The notes under the pieces are model-generated. The model was not told where the DNA came from and made no database searches. It was given only the letters and a program-made list of their open reading frames with translations. Both the position numbers and the translations under genes were made by a program. Positions 51,856 to 60,452 of a stretch of 64,000 nucleotides of DNA are shown here, in pieces. The stretch is from Selenomonadaceae bacterium (lineage in GTDB: Bacteria; Bacillota; Negativicutes; Selenomonadales; Selenomonadaceae), in NCBI GenBank assembly GCA_017515635.1, contig JAFWFO010000021.1, positions 1 through 64,000 of the forward strand. Direction: 5' to 3'. The first letter of the stretch is position 1; each line of letters starts with the position of its first letter.

Positions 51856-53739
51856 ATGCAAGAGGCCATGCAAAAATTCGGTCGCTTCTTGAGCGCAATG
51901 GTTATGCCGAATATCGGCGCGTTCATTGCGTGGGGCTTTATCACGGCTCTGTTTATTCCCGCAGGCTGGATTCCGAACGAAGGACTTGCGGAACTTGTCG
52001 GCCCCATGGCGAAATGGTTGCTCCCGCTGTTAATCGGATTCACTGGCGGCGAAGTTATCTACGGGCATCGCGGCGGCGTTGTCGGCGCGATTGCAACGGC
52101 CGGTATCATCGTCGGCACGGATATTCCGATGTTCATGGGCGCAATGATTATGGGACCCATCGGCGGCGTCGTGATAAAAAAATTCGACGAAGCGGCTCAA
52201 GACTCAATCCCCGGCGGCTTTGAAATGCTCGTCAACAACTTTTCGGCGGGTATCCTCGGCGGCGTGCTTGCCTGCGCGGCTTACAGTTTTGTCGGCCCGA
52301 TAGTTTCAAGCATTACGGACGGACTTGCCTCGGCGGTCGGCGCAATCGTCAGCGCGGGACTTCTTCCGCTCGTGTCAATCCTCGTCGAACCTGCAAAGAT
52401 TTTGTTCCTGAACAACGCGATTAACCACGGCGTCTTCACTCCGCTCGGTATGCAACAGGCGCAGGAAGTCGGCAAATCGGTTTTCTTCATGATTGAATCA
52501 AATCCCGGCCCCGGCCTCGGCGTGTTGCTCGCTTATTCGCTGTTCGGCGTCGGCAACGCGAAAGGCTCGGCACCCGGCGCGGTTATCATTCACTTCTTCG
52601 GCGGTATCCACGAAATTTATTTCCCCTACGTCCTCATGAAACCCACGCTGATTCTCGCGGTTATGGCGGGCGGCGTCACGGGCGTTTTCACCTTGACGTT
52701 GCTTAACGGCGGTCTCGTAGCTCCGGCGGCTCCCGGCTCGTTTATCGCGATTATGGCAATGACGGCACCCGGCGCGTACTTCGCCAACATTGCGGCAGTC
52801 GCGGCGGCGGCAGGTGTAAGTTTCGCAGTCAGTTCAGTTTTCATCAAGGCAACGGCGGCGGCGGACGCTGAAAAAGAAGACGCGCTCGAATCTGCACAGG
52901 CCAACATGAAAGCAATGAAAGCGGCGTCGAAAGGTCAAGCGGGCGAACCTCAAGTTGCCGGCAAAGACATCAAGTTTATCGCTTACGCTTGCGACGCGGG
53001 CATGGGCTCCAGTGCACTCGGCGCGGCTGCTCTCCGCAAAAAACTCCAGAAAGACGGTTACAAAAATATCACCGTCAAAAACTTCGCTATCGGCAATATC
53101 CCCAAAGACGCGCAGATTGTTGTTTCGCACGAAAAACTTGCCGAACGCGCAAGAGCGGACTCCCCGCAGGCCGAACACATTTGGGTTAAAGATTTCACCA
53201 ACAACAACGTTTACGACATCATCAGCGAACGTTTGAAAGGCGGCGGCGTTGAGGCTCCCGCGAGCGACGGCGGCGACGACGAATCGGCGGGCGCAACGCT
53301 TAAAGAAGGCGTCCTGCTTAAAGAAAATGTCAAAGTCGGTTTGAAATCCGTCAGCAAAGAAGAAGCCATTCAAGCGGCGGGCGAACTCCTGTTCAAGAGC
53401 GGTTACGTCGAAAAACAATACATCGAAGGCATGTTGGCACGCGAACGCGACATTTCGACTTACATCGGTCAAGGCATTGCAATTCCGCACGGCGAAAACG
53501 CTGTTAAAAAACACGTCCTCAAAACCGGTCTCGTCGTTATGCAATATCCGCAGGGCGTCAAATTCTCCGACGAAAATGTTGCTCATCTGATTGTCGGTAT
53601 CGCGGGCAAAGGCGACGACCATTTGGCGATTATCGCGAACCTTGCGACAATCACAATGGAATATTCCGAAGAAGATTTGCAGAAAGCTTACACGACGAAA
53701 GATCCGCAAGTTCTCTTCGACATGTTCACGAAAGGATAA
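51856..53739 (+). CDS. mtlA: Mannitol-specific PTS transporter EIICBA
   Basis: 627 aa. ATG at 51856 after GGAGGTG. IIC membrane domain (1-340) with MPNIGAFIAWGFITALF, GGVVGAIATAGIIVGTDIP and the HFFGGIHEIYFPY signature; IIB with phospho-Cys in YACDAGMGSSALG near residue 377; a short linker; IIA with phospho-His in IAIPHGENAVK near residue 543. Imports and phosphorylates mannitol to mannitol-1-P, oxidised by MtlD downstream. No MtlR regulator is visible. Confidence 0.96.
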   Translation: MQEAMQKFGRFLSAMVMPNIGAFIAWGFITALFIPAGWIPNEGLAELVGPMAKWLLPLLIGFTGGEVIYGHRGGVVGAIATAGIIVGTDIPMFMGAMIMGPIGGVVIKKFDEAAQDSIPGGFEMLVNNFSAGILGGVLACAAYSFVGPIVSSITDGLASAVGAIVSAGLLPLVSILVEPAKILFLNNAINHGVFTPLGMQQAQEVGKSVFFMIESNPGPGLGVLLAYSLFGVGNAKGSAPGAVIIHFFGGIHEIYFPYVLMKPTLILAVMAGGVTGVFTLTLLNGGLVAPAAPGSFIAIMAMTAPGAYFANIAAVAAAAGVSFAVSSVFIKATAAADAEKEDALESAQANMKAMKAASKGQAGEPQVAGKDIKFIAYACDAGMGSSALGAAALRKKLQKDGYKNITVKNFAIGNIPKDAQIVVSHEKLAERARADSPQAEHIWVKDFTNNNVYDIISERLKGGGVEAPASDGGDDESAGATLKEGVLLKENVKVGLKSVSKEEAIQAAGELLFKSGYVEKQYIEGMLARERDISTYIGQGIAIPHGENAVKKHVLKTGLVVMQYPQGVKFSDENVAHLIVGIAGKGDDHLAIIANLATITMEYSEEDLQKAYTTKDPQVLFDMFTKG

Positions 53740-53812
53740 GGTGTCGGGTGCCAGATGTCAGTGGTGACGTAGCGTTGTCCCTGAATCCCGACACCTGAAT
53801 CCTAACACCTCA
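53740..53812. repeat. Palindromic 7-bp-periodic repeat between mtlA and the cupin gene
   Basis: Left arm GTGTCGGGTGCCAGATGTCA, right arm CCCTGAATCCCGACACC then TGAATCCTAACACC. The right arm matches 63391-63415 inside the last gene at 24 of 27 positions. Confidence 0.65.
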
Positions 53813-53826
53813 CAAAGGTGACGAAA

Positions 53827-54357
53827 ATGATTTCACTCAAGAAAACATTGGCAACGTTGGCGGCGGCTTGTCTCGTGACGGGCGCACAAACTCAAGCGGC
53901 AGATTATCCCTCGGCGGAAGAAGTCGCGGCGAAAGTTGCGAACGAATCGGGAACTTTCTTCCCCGTCGGCAGCCCGAACGTCAACTACGAAAAATATTTC
54001 ACGGGGCAAACGTATCTTGCTCCGCTGTCCGTCAAAGATTCAATCAACGTCGCTTGCGTGACATTTATCGACGGCGCGCACACTTTCTGGCACATTCATC
54101 ACGGCAGTTGTCAAATTCTTGTGGCGGAATCGGGCGCGGGTTATGTTCAGCTTTGGGGACAAGAAGTCGTCGAACTTAAACCAGGCGTCGTGTTCACCGT
54201 CCCCGAAGGCGTCAAACATTGGCACGGCGCGGCTCCGGGCAGAATGATGCAACATTTATCAATCATGCAAGTGAACGATAAAGTTTCGACGGAATGGCTT
54301 GAACCCGTCGACGAAGAATTTTTTGAATCACTGAGTAAACAGGAGGTCACACAATGA
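53827..54357 (+). CDS. Exported cupin protein in the mannitol operon
   Basis: 176 aa. ATG at 53827 after AAAGGTGA. Signal peptide to about residue 21 (after TQA). One cupin domain: motif 1 WHIHHGSCQILVAESGAGYV near residue 80, motif 2 PEGVKHWHGAAP near residue 120; His ligands fit a metal site, though the usual Glu of motif 1 is displaced. The 3' end overlaps mtlD by 4 bp. Role unknown: sugar binding, isomerisation or sensing at the periplasmic side are possible. Confidence 0.8.
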   Translation: MISLKKTLATLAAACLVTGAQTQAADYPSAEEVAAKVANESGTFFPVGSPNVNYEKYFTGQTYLAPLSVKDSINVACVTFIDGAHTFWHIHHGSCQILVAESGAGYVQLWGQEVVELKPGVVFTVPEGVKHWHGAAPGRMMQHLSIMQVNDKVSTEWLEPVDEEFFESLSKQEVTQ

Positions 54358-55487
54358 AAAAAGCTGTACATTTCGGCGCAGGCAACATCGGACGCGGATT
54401 TATCGGTCTGCTTTTGAGCCAAGCGGGCTATCACGTGAGCTTTGTGGACGTGGCGGCTCCGCTCGTCGACGACATCAACACGCTCGGCAAATACAACGTG
54501 CAAATTTTCGGCGAGGCAGAAAAAACTTTGGTCGAGAACGTCAGCGCAATCAACAGCAACGAAAATCTTGACGCGCTCCTTGACGCGATTGTCGAGGCGG
54601 ACATTGTCACGACGGCTATCGGCCCGAACATTTTAAAATTTATCGCGCCGAATATCGCCAAAGGTTTGACCAAACGCGTCGCAACGAACAAAACGCCGCT
54701 TAACATCATTGCTTGCGAAAACATGGTCGGCGGCTCAACCGTCCTGAAAAATTTCGTCTACGAAAATCTCAGCGACGACGTTAAGCCCGAAGTCCAAAAA
54801 CTTATCGGCTTCCCCGATGCGGCCGTCGACAGAATTGTTCCGCTCCAGAAAAACGACGAAAAACTTTTGGTCAAGGTCGAACCCTACGCCGAATGGGACG
54901 TTGATTCAACGGGCGTTGTCGGCGAACTTCCCGAAATTAAAGGCATGACGCTTGTCGACAATCTCGGCGCGTACATTGAACGCAAACTTTTCACCGTCAA
55001 CACCGGCCACGCATCGATTGCTTACCTTGCCTATCAAAAAGGCTACACCGACATGAGCAAGGCAATGCAGGACGACGAAATTGTTGCCGCCGCTCGCGCC
55101 GTTTGGGCTGAAACTTCCGCGTTGTTGATTGACAAATACGGCTTTGATCCCAAAATCCACGGCAAATACGTCGCCACGACCGAAACGCGTTTCAAGAACC
55201 CGAACTTGAGCGACGAAGTTACACGCGTTGCCCGCGGTCCGAAACGCAAACTTTCCGCCGCCGACAGATTGGTCAGTCCCGCAACGCAACTGCTCGAACG
55301 CGGCAAAACTCCGAATGCTCTGGCGAAAGTCATTGCCGCCGCGCTGAAATTCGATTACGCCGAAGACAAGGAAGCCGGCGAAGTTCAAGACTTCATCAAG
55401 GCAAACGGTATCGACGCCGCGATAACCAATTTCACGGGCGCAACCGCAGATTCCAAACTCTTCGCGCTGATTAAAGAAAATCTCTGA
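54354..55487 (+). CDS. mtlD: Mannitol-1-phosphate 5-dehydrogenase
   Basis: 377 aa. Oxidises mannitol-1-P to fructose-6-P with NAD+. VHFGAGNIGRGFIGLLLSQAG is the Rossmann loop; ACENMVGGS, the FTVNTGHASIAYL catalytic segment (Lys-Asn-His region, near residue 210) and a C-terminal helical domain follow. AGGAGG precedes the ATG, which overlaps the cupin stop. Confidence 0.96.
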   Translation: MKKAVHFGAGNIGRGFIGLLLSQAGYHVSFVDVAAPLVDDINTLGKYNVQIFGEAEKTLVENVSAINSNENLDALLDAIVEADIVTTAIGPNILKFIAPNIAKGLTKRVATNKTPLNIIACENMVGGSTVLKNFVYENLSDDVKPEVQKLIGFPDAAVDRIVPLQKNDEKLLVKVEPYAEWDVDSTGVVGELPEIKGMTLVDNLGAYIERKLFTVNTGHASIAYLAYQKGYTDMSKAMQDDEIVAAARAVWAETSALLIDKYGFDPKIHGKYVATTETRFKNPNLSDEVTRVARGPKRKLSAADRLVSPATQLLERGKTPNALAKVIAAALKFDYAEDKEAGEVQDFIKANGIDAAITNFTGATADSKLFALIKENL

Positions 55488-55600
55488 TTTGTCGCGACAA
55501 CGTTTGATTTACGGGCGACGTGACAAGTTGGATGCAACGTCCACGTTGCCGCGCTGTAAAGCAAACCTCTGACACTTTTTACCTTACCTCACCACAGAAA

Positions 55601-55638
55601 AATTTTCCCCGACGAATTTTTTCGCCGGGGATTTTTTT
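55601..55638 (+). terminator. Terminator of the mannitol operon
   Basis: CCCCGACGAA...TTCGCCGGGG stem then seven T. The rest of the 308-bp gap (55488-55795) holds a GCAACGTCCACGTTGC palindrome and no gene. Confidence 0.75.
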
Positions 55639-55763
55639 AGGAATTAGAAGTTAAAAATTACGCTGCGCCGCAGAATTTTTTCGTACCGCGAAAAAAACAA
55701 ACTCAGACGGAAAAATAACCGTCACTTGCCAAGATTCGTCAAACGCCTCCGAATTATAGCCGT

Positions 55764-55799
55764 AAAAAAATTTGACGGCCGCAGTGTCGCCGCCGTCAA
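55764..55799 (-). terminator. Terminator after dnaB
   Basis: TTGACGGC/GCCGTCAA stem with a T run on the minus strand; overlaps the last codons of dnaB. Confidence 0.7.
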
Positions 55800-57136
55800 T
55801 GTTGTTCGCGCTCCAAATTCCGGAACTGCAAAATTTCTTTCTGAAACTGAAGTCTTACCGAAGTCGTCGGGCCGTTGCGGTTTTTCGCAATGATCAGCTC
55901 GGCGATATTTTCGTTTTCGGAGTCGTCGCGATTGTAATATTCGTCGCGGTACAAAAACAACACAATGTCGGCGTCCTGCTCCAGTGAACCCGATTCGCGC
56001 AAGTCGGAAAGTTGCGGCTTTTTTTCGGCGCGCATTTCCACGTTTCGAGACAGCTGACTTAACGCAAGTATCGGCACTTCCAATTCGCGGGCAATCGCTT
56101 TCAACGAACGCGAGATTTCCGAAATTTCCTGCTGACGATTTATTTCGGTATTTTTGCCGGCACGTCCCTGCATCAGTTGCAAATAATCCAGTACGATTAA
56201 ATCAAGGCTTCCGACTTCGTGTTTCAATCGGCGCGCTTTCGCCCGCAAATCCAAAATCGAAATGCCCGGCGTGTCATCAATAAACATGTCCAGCCGCGAA
56301 AGTTCTTCCAGTGCGTCGACAAGTTTGCTCATGTCACCGCCGGAAAGGTTGCCCGTGTTCAGGTGCAGAGAATTTACTTTGCTCTCGGAACTCAAAAGAC
56401 GATTGCCGATTTGTTCGCAACTCATCTCCAACGAAAAAATCGCAACAACTTTGTCCCTTTTGGCGGCGTTGACGGCAATATTCAAAGCCAACGCGGTTTT
56501 ACCCATCGAAGGACGCGCCGCCAATAAAATCAAGTCGGATTTGTGCAAGCCGTTCAAAACTTTTTCAACGTCCGTCAAGCCCGTCGGCACACCGCGCAAA
56601 CTTCCGGGGTTGTTGTAAATGTGTTGAATGTTTTCGAGTGAACTTTTCAGGATGTCGGAAACTTTTTCAAGTTCGCGCTTGTCGTTGCGCATTATCGCAT
56701 CAAGAAGTTTTTTCTCCGCCTCGCGCAAAAGAACTTCGGCGGCAACTTTGTTTGCGTAAGCCCCGTCAACAATTTCTTGACCGAGCGTTATCAGCTGGCG
56801 CAAAAAAGCTTTCTCGCGAATTTCTCTGGCGTAAGTTTCGGCGTAAGCGGTCGTGTTGGACAAAGCACTCAAAACGGAAACATATCTCACGCTTATTTGT
56901 TTGAGCTGATCTTTTTTCCGAAGATTTTCAATCAGCGATAAAATACTCGGCGGATCGCCATTGCGGTAAATTTCTACGATTTCGTGGAAAATAATTTGAT
57001 GTTCGGGGCGATAAAAATCCTCCTCGCGAATTATCTCCAAAATTTTCGGGATTGCAATGCCGCCTTTGACCATCATTGAGCTGAGCAAATCTTTTTCCAT
57101 GTCGATGACGTGCGGCATTTCTTGCACTTTGTCCAA
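55796..57136 (-). CDS. dnaB: Replicative DNA helicase
   Basis: 446 aa. TTG start at 57136 after GGAGGTAAG. The N-terminal DnaB domain begins PHVIDMEKDLLSSMM; the RecA-like helicase has Walker A LLAARPSMGKTALALN near residue 200, Walker B LDLIVLDYLQLM, and DLRESGSLEQDAD, the arginine-finger region. Last gene of the minus-strand run ruvC, ruvA, DUF116, dnaB. Confidence 0.96.
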   Translation of the reverse strand: MDKVQEMPHVIDMEKDLLSSMMVKGGIAIPKILEIIREEDFYRPEHQIIFHEIVEIYRNGDPPSILSLIENLRKKDQLKQISVRYVSVLSALSNTTAYAETYAREIREKAFLRQLITLGQEIVDGAYANKVAAEVLLREAEKKLLDAIMRNDKRELEKVSDILKSSLENIQHIYNNPGSLRGVPTGLTDVEKVLNGLHKSDLILLAARPSMGKTALALNIAVNAAKRDKVVAIFSLEMSCEQIGNRLLSSESKVNSLHLNTGNLSGGDMSKLVDALEELSRLDMFIDDTPGISILDLRAKARRLKHEVGSLDLIVLDYLQLMQGRAGKNTEINRQQEISEISRSLKAIARELEVPILALSQLSRNVEMRAEKKPQLSDLRESGSLEQDADIVLFLYRDEYYNRDDSENENIAELIIAKNRNGPTTSVRLQFQKEILQFRNLEREQH

Positions 57137-57151
57137 AATCTTACCTCCGAA

Positions 57152-57925
57152 TCATCGACTGTCGATAATTTGTTCCAAAGCGCGGCGAACTTCGTCCATG
57201 TCAACGCGAGTGTTGTTGCAAGGGCCGTTCGGGCGAATGTTGAGCACGCCGACCGCGGGCAAGGGGTACACGTCTTGAATTCCGCTCATCAAATCGCGTT
57301 CGCAGGCAATGGCAAGGACTGCTTGCGGACGATTTTTTTTCACGACTTGACGCGCCAAAGTTCCGCCCGTCGCAACAAAAAACGTAAAGCCAAGTTCTTC
57401 GGAAAGTTTCATCAAGTCGCCGATATTGCAACCGCCGCAACGTTTGCAGTTATTCGGGTCGCGAGTAATTTTGTGCGGGCAAGTCGACAGTTGCAGGCAA
57501 TGCGGGCTGAGCACGAGCAATTTATTCGCGGGAACTTTTATGCCGCTCTTCATGAAAATTAAATTGCTCACCGCCACGAATGAACCTTCGATTTGACGCC
57601 GCTTGATTCCGAAAATTTTTCCGATGCGCACGACTGCGGGGAACAAAAATTTTATCAGTGCGAAACTGTATCGATGAAACAATTTCAGTGTCGGAAAACC
57701 TTTGACCGCCAAAACCATGTTGCAGACCGCGCCGAATGAAAACGTCGATATGAAAATCAAAAACGCGCCGACAATCGCCGGCAAGTACTCGAAAATATTT
57801 TCCAAACCGAGGTAGCTGATTCGCCACGCCGCGTACAGCACGAGCGCAACAAAAAATTCCGCCGCCAGTAAAAGTCCGAGGAACAATCTTTTTTTCGGGC
57901 GAAGTGCCTGCAATGAAGTCAACAC
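57152..57925 (-). CDS. DUF116 membrane protein
   Basis: 257 aa. GTG at 57925 after AGGTGA; an earlier GTG overlaps that site. Two membrane helices in the first 90 residues, then a cytosolic part with cysteines in SPHCLQLSTCPHKI and NNCKRCGGCNIGDL near residue 165, and AIACERDLMSGI, the DUF116 signature. Seven or more cysteines suggest a metal or Fe-S site. Function unknown; often next to fmt in Firmicutes, here between ruvA and dnaB. Confidence 0.85.
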   Translation of the reverse strand: MLTSLQALRPKKRLFLGLLLAAEFFVALVLYAAWRISYLGLENIFEYLPAIVGAFLIFISTFSFGAVCNMVLAVKGFPTLKLFHRYSFALIKFLFPAVVRIGKIFGIKRRQIEGSFVAVSNLIFMKSGIKVPANKLLVLSPHCLQLSTCPHKITRDPNNCKRCGGCNIGDLMKLSEELGFTFFVATGGTLARQVVKKNRPQAVLAIACERDLMSGIQDVYPLPAVGVLNIRPNGPCNNTRVDMDEVRRALEQIIDSR

Positions 57926-57940
57926 GATTTTCACCTGCCT

Positions 57941-58528
57941 TTACGCGAATTGATTGAGTCGACGGAGCGCGAATTTGATTAATTGTTCGGTCGTGGAATT
58001 CGGCGGAGCTTGAGCGAACGCCTCGGAAATTTCTGCCTGCGTGTAGCCGAGCGCGTCCAAAGCCGTCGCTGCTTCGTCAAATTCGTTCGAGGCGTTAGCA
58101 ATTCCCTGACCACTGATACCTAAATCCAGATCCCTTACTTTATCTTTGAGTTCAAGCAAAATTCTTTCGGCAGATTTTTTTCCGAGCCCCGGCAGTCGCG
58201 TCAAAGCTTTGGCGTCCTGCATTGTGACGGCGCGGGCGAATTCGGCGGCAGAAATTTTCGACACGACGCCTTGAGCGGTTTTGGCACCGACGCCCGAAAC
58301 TGTCAACAGTAACTCGAAAAATTCAAGCGTCGACGCGTCCGCAAAGCCAAACAAAGTTATCGCATCTTCGCGAACCGCCGTGTGAATAAAAAATTCTGCC
58401 GCTTCGCCGACCGTCAAATTTTGTTTCGTCGACGCGTCAAGAAAAATTTTGTAGCCGACGCCGTGCACGTCCAAAATGCAACCGTCGCCGAAAAGAAACT
58501 TAATCGTCCCGCTCAAATAGCCAATCAT
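57941..58528 (-). CDS. ruvA: Holliday junction branch-migration protein RuvA
   Basis: 195 aa. Binds Holliday junctions and loads RuvB. MIGYLSGTIKFLF and VGYKIFL (domain I), the double helix-hairpin-helix VSGVGAKTAQGVVSK and LPGLGKKSAERILLELKD (domain II), and a C-terminal ALDALGYTQAEI domain III. GAGGCGA precedes the ATG. ruvB, the usual next gene, is absent here; DUF116 follows. Confidence 0.96.
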   Translation of the reverse strand: MIGYLSGTIKFLFGDGCILDVHGVGYKIFLDASTKQNLTVGEAAEFFIHTAVREDAITLFGFADASTLEFFELLLTVSGVGAKTAQGVVSKISAAEFARAVTMQDAKALTRLPGLGKKSAERILLELKDKVRDLDLGISGQGIANASNEFDEAATALDALGYTQAEISEAFAQAPPNSTTEQLIKFALRRLNQFA

Positions 58529-58532
58529 TTTG

Positions 58533-58610
58533 TCGCCTCGAATAATACAGCTTTAAGCTTTGAGCTTTGAGCTTTAAGCTTTTAGGAAAAAATCAAATCG
58601 CCTCGAATAA
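58533..58610. repeat. 7-bp-periodic repeat flanked by a 13-bp direct repeat, between ruvC and ruvA
   Basis: AGCTTTA, AGCTTTG, AGCTTTG, AGCTTTA, AGCTTTT, AGG (58550-58585), flanked by TCGCCTCGAATAA at 58533-58545 and 58598-58610. One copy is the ruvA ribosome site, the other encodes the last residues of RuvC. Confidence 0.65.
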
Positions 58611-59096
58611 ATTTCGTCTCGTCAAAGAATTTGCTTCGTAACCCGCCGCGATTGAAATTGCCAACGCGTCCGCCGCGTCGTCGGGCTTTGGCGGCTCGGC
58701 AAGATTTAGAATTTTCGTCACCATGTAAATGACTTGCTCTTTCGTCGCGCCGCCGTAGCCCGTTATCGACTGCTTAACTTCGTTCGGCGTAATTTCCAAA
58801 ATGTCCAGATTATTTTGCGCCGCAGTCAACAACACCACGCCGCGAGCTTGCCCGACGGGAATTGCGGTCGTTGAATTTTTGCCGAAGAAAAGTTTTTCGA
58901 CGCCCATAATTTCCGGTTGAAAAGTTTTTATCAGCGCGTCAAGTTCCGTATGGATTTTCAGCAACCTGTCTTGCATACGGGCTTTCGGGCTTGTGGTGAT
59001 AACGCCGAAACTTTTCGCGAAAATTTTCCCGTCAACCTGTTCGACGAAACCGTAACCGCAAATCGCCGAGCCCGGGTCAATTCCAAGTGCAAGCAT
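58593..59096 (-). CDS. ruvC: Crossover junction endonuclease RuvC
   Basis: 167 aa. Resolves Holliday junctions. LALGIDPGSAICGYG has the first catalytic Asp; MGVEKLFFGKNSTTAIPVGQARGV the Glu; and KPDDAADALAISI the C-terminal Asp pair. The ATG overlaps the yebC stop (TAATG). The last codons lie in the 13-bp direct repeat. Confidence 0.96.
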   Translation of the reverse strand: MLALGIDPGSAICGYGFVEQVDGKIFAKSFGVITTSPKARMQDRLLKIHTELDALIKTFQPEIMGVEKLFFGKNSTTAIPVGQARGVVLLTAAQNNLDILEITPNEVKQSITGYGGATKEQVIYMVTKILNLAEPPKPDDAADALAISIAAGYEANSLTRRNLFEAI

Positions 59097-59824
59097 TAAT
59101 CTGCGAATTCGTAATTGCCGTAGACGTTTTGAACGTCATCATCTTCGTCGAGCGCGTCAAGGAGTTTCTGCATTTTTTCGGCGTCCTTGTCGGCGAGCTT
59201 GACGGTCGTGTCGGGAACTTGAGTTATCTCGGCGGAGGCAGTCTCAATTCCTTTTTCGGCGAGCGCGGCTTCAATCGCGTTATAATCTTCGGGCGCGGCG
59301 GTTATCTCGAAAGATTCGTCGACAGCTTCAAAATCTTCGGCTCCCGCGTCCATGACAATTTCCATCAGCGCATCTTCGTCGTCGAAATTTTCTTTGTCGA
59401 CAACGAACACGGCTTTTTTCTTGAACATCCAGCCGACACAGCCGTTTTCGCCCAAATTGCCGCCGTGCTTGCTGAAAATGTGTCGAATGTTCGCCGCCGT
59501 GCGATTGCGATTGTCCGTCAAAATGTCGAGCATTAACGCCGCGCCGCCGGGGCCGTAACCTTCGTAAGTAATTTCTTCGTAGTTGGTCGTGTCGGACGCG
59601 CCGAGACCTTTTTGAATCGCACGGTTAATGTTGTCTTTGGTGACGTTGTTCGCCTTCGCCTTCGACAACGCGAGTTTCAAGCGCATGTTGCCCGTCGGGT
59701 CGGCACCGCCCATTTTGACGGCGATTGTAATTTCGCGAGAAATTTTGGTCGTCATTGCTCCGCGAATTGCGTCGTTGGCACCTTTCTTGCGTTTAATTGT
59801 TGCCCATTTGGAATGTCCTGACAT
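59096..59824 (-). CDS. yebC: YebC/PmpR-family regulatory or translation factor
   Basis: 242 aa. MSGHSKWATIKRKKGANDA is the invariant N-terminus; GPGGAALMLDILTDNRNRTA and a Glu-Asp-rich C-terminal domain complete the family. AAGGAG precedes the ATG. Members act as transcription regulators or aid translation of proline-rich stretches. Upstream of ruvC, as in many bacteria. Confidence 0.95.
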   Translation of the reverse strand: MSGHSKWATIKRKKGANDAIRGAMTTKISREITIAVKMGGADPTGNMRLKLALSKAKANNVTKDNINRAIQKGLGASDTTNYEEITYEGYGPGGAALMLDILTDNRNRTAANIRHIFSKHGGNLGENGCVGWMFKKKAVFVVDKENFDDEDALMEIVMDAGAEDFEAVDESFEITAAPEDYNAIEAALAEKGIETASAEITQVPDTTVKLADKDAEKMQKLLDALDEDDDVQNVYGNYEFAD

Positions 59825-59852
59825 AAATTTTTTCGCTCCTTAAAAAGAAATT

Positions 59853-60452
59853 TTACTTGCCGACGTAGCGATAAACTTCAATCCAGCCGCGTCCTTGAGC
59901 TTCGTAAAAATCAATTTCGCCGCCTTGGTCGCCCGTCGCCCAATCGCCGTTGCCCGTGGGATTGTTCACGCCGCGAGCTTCGACAGTTTTGCCGTCGCCG
60001 ATATAAATCGCCACGTGCGATTTCGGAATGCAAAGAATATCTCCGCGTTGAAGGTTGTCTTTAACGTCTACCCAGACATATTTTCGCCAGCCTTTATCGC
60101 CTTTGCTCAAATCGTCCCAAATGGTGTCGGCATCGCCGGATTTTTGTTTGCCTTGATAACGGAATTCGTATTGGGGATTGTTGCGCCATTTGTCGATAAT
60201 GTGAAAGCCGCCGTATTGGAAAGCGTGATAAACCAACGCCGAACAATCATAGTCGGGGCCTTCACGAGAGCCGGTGTACGGGCGTGACGGCGTGGCATTA
60301 ACTTCGCCTTGCGAATAACCGTGCTTTTGGTCGTTGGCAATGTCAATCGCCCACTGGACAGCTTTTTCAACACGCGGGTCGACTTCTGCGAACGCGGAAT
60401 TTGTGAACATGCAACCGGCAACAATCAGCGCGCCGAAAAATTTTTTCATCAT
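59853..60452 (-). CDS. Exported NlpC/P60-like cysteine peptidase
   Basis: 199 aa. The start ATG overlaps the tyrS stop (GCATGATG; a second ATG follows). Signal peptide to residue 22 (after AFA). Catalytic Cys in [12 protein letters not shown] near residue 69; catalytic His in [13 protein letters not shown] near residue 147. [14 protein letters not shown] is the usual strand pair. Likely a periplasmic gamma-D-glutamyl or similar wall peptide hydrolase. Coupled to tyrS. Confidence 0.85.
   Translation of the reverse strand: MMKKFFGALIVAGCMFTNSAFAEVDPRVEKAVQWAIDIANDQKHGYSQGEVNATPSRPYTGSREGPDYDCSALVYHAFQYGGFHIIDKWRNNPQYEFRYQGKQKSGDADTIWDDLSKGDKGWRKYVWVDVKDNLQRGDILCIPKSHVAIYIGDGKTVEARGVNNPTGNGDWATGDQGGEIDFYEAQGRGWIEVYRYVGK

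Noticed and set aside
52834..53709. 291-codon minus-strand frame opposite mtlA IIB/IIA
   Set aside because: Shadow of a well-identified gene.
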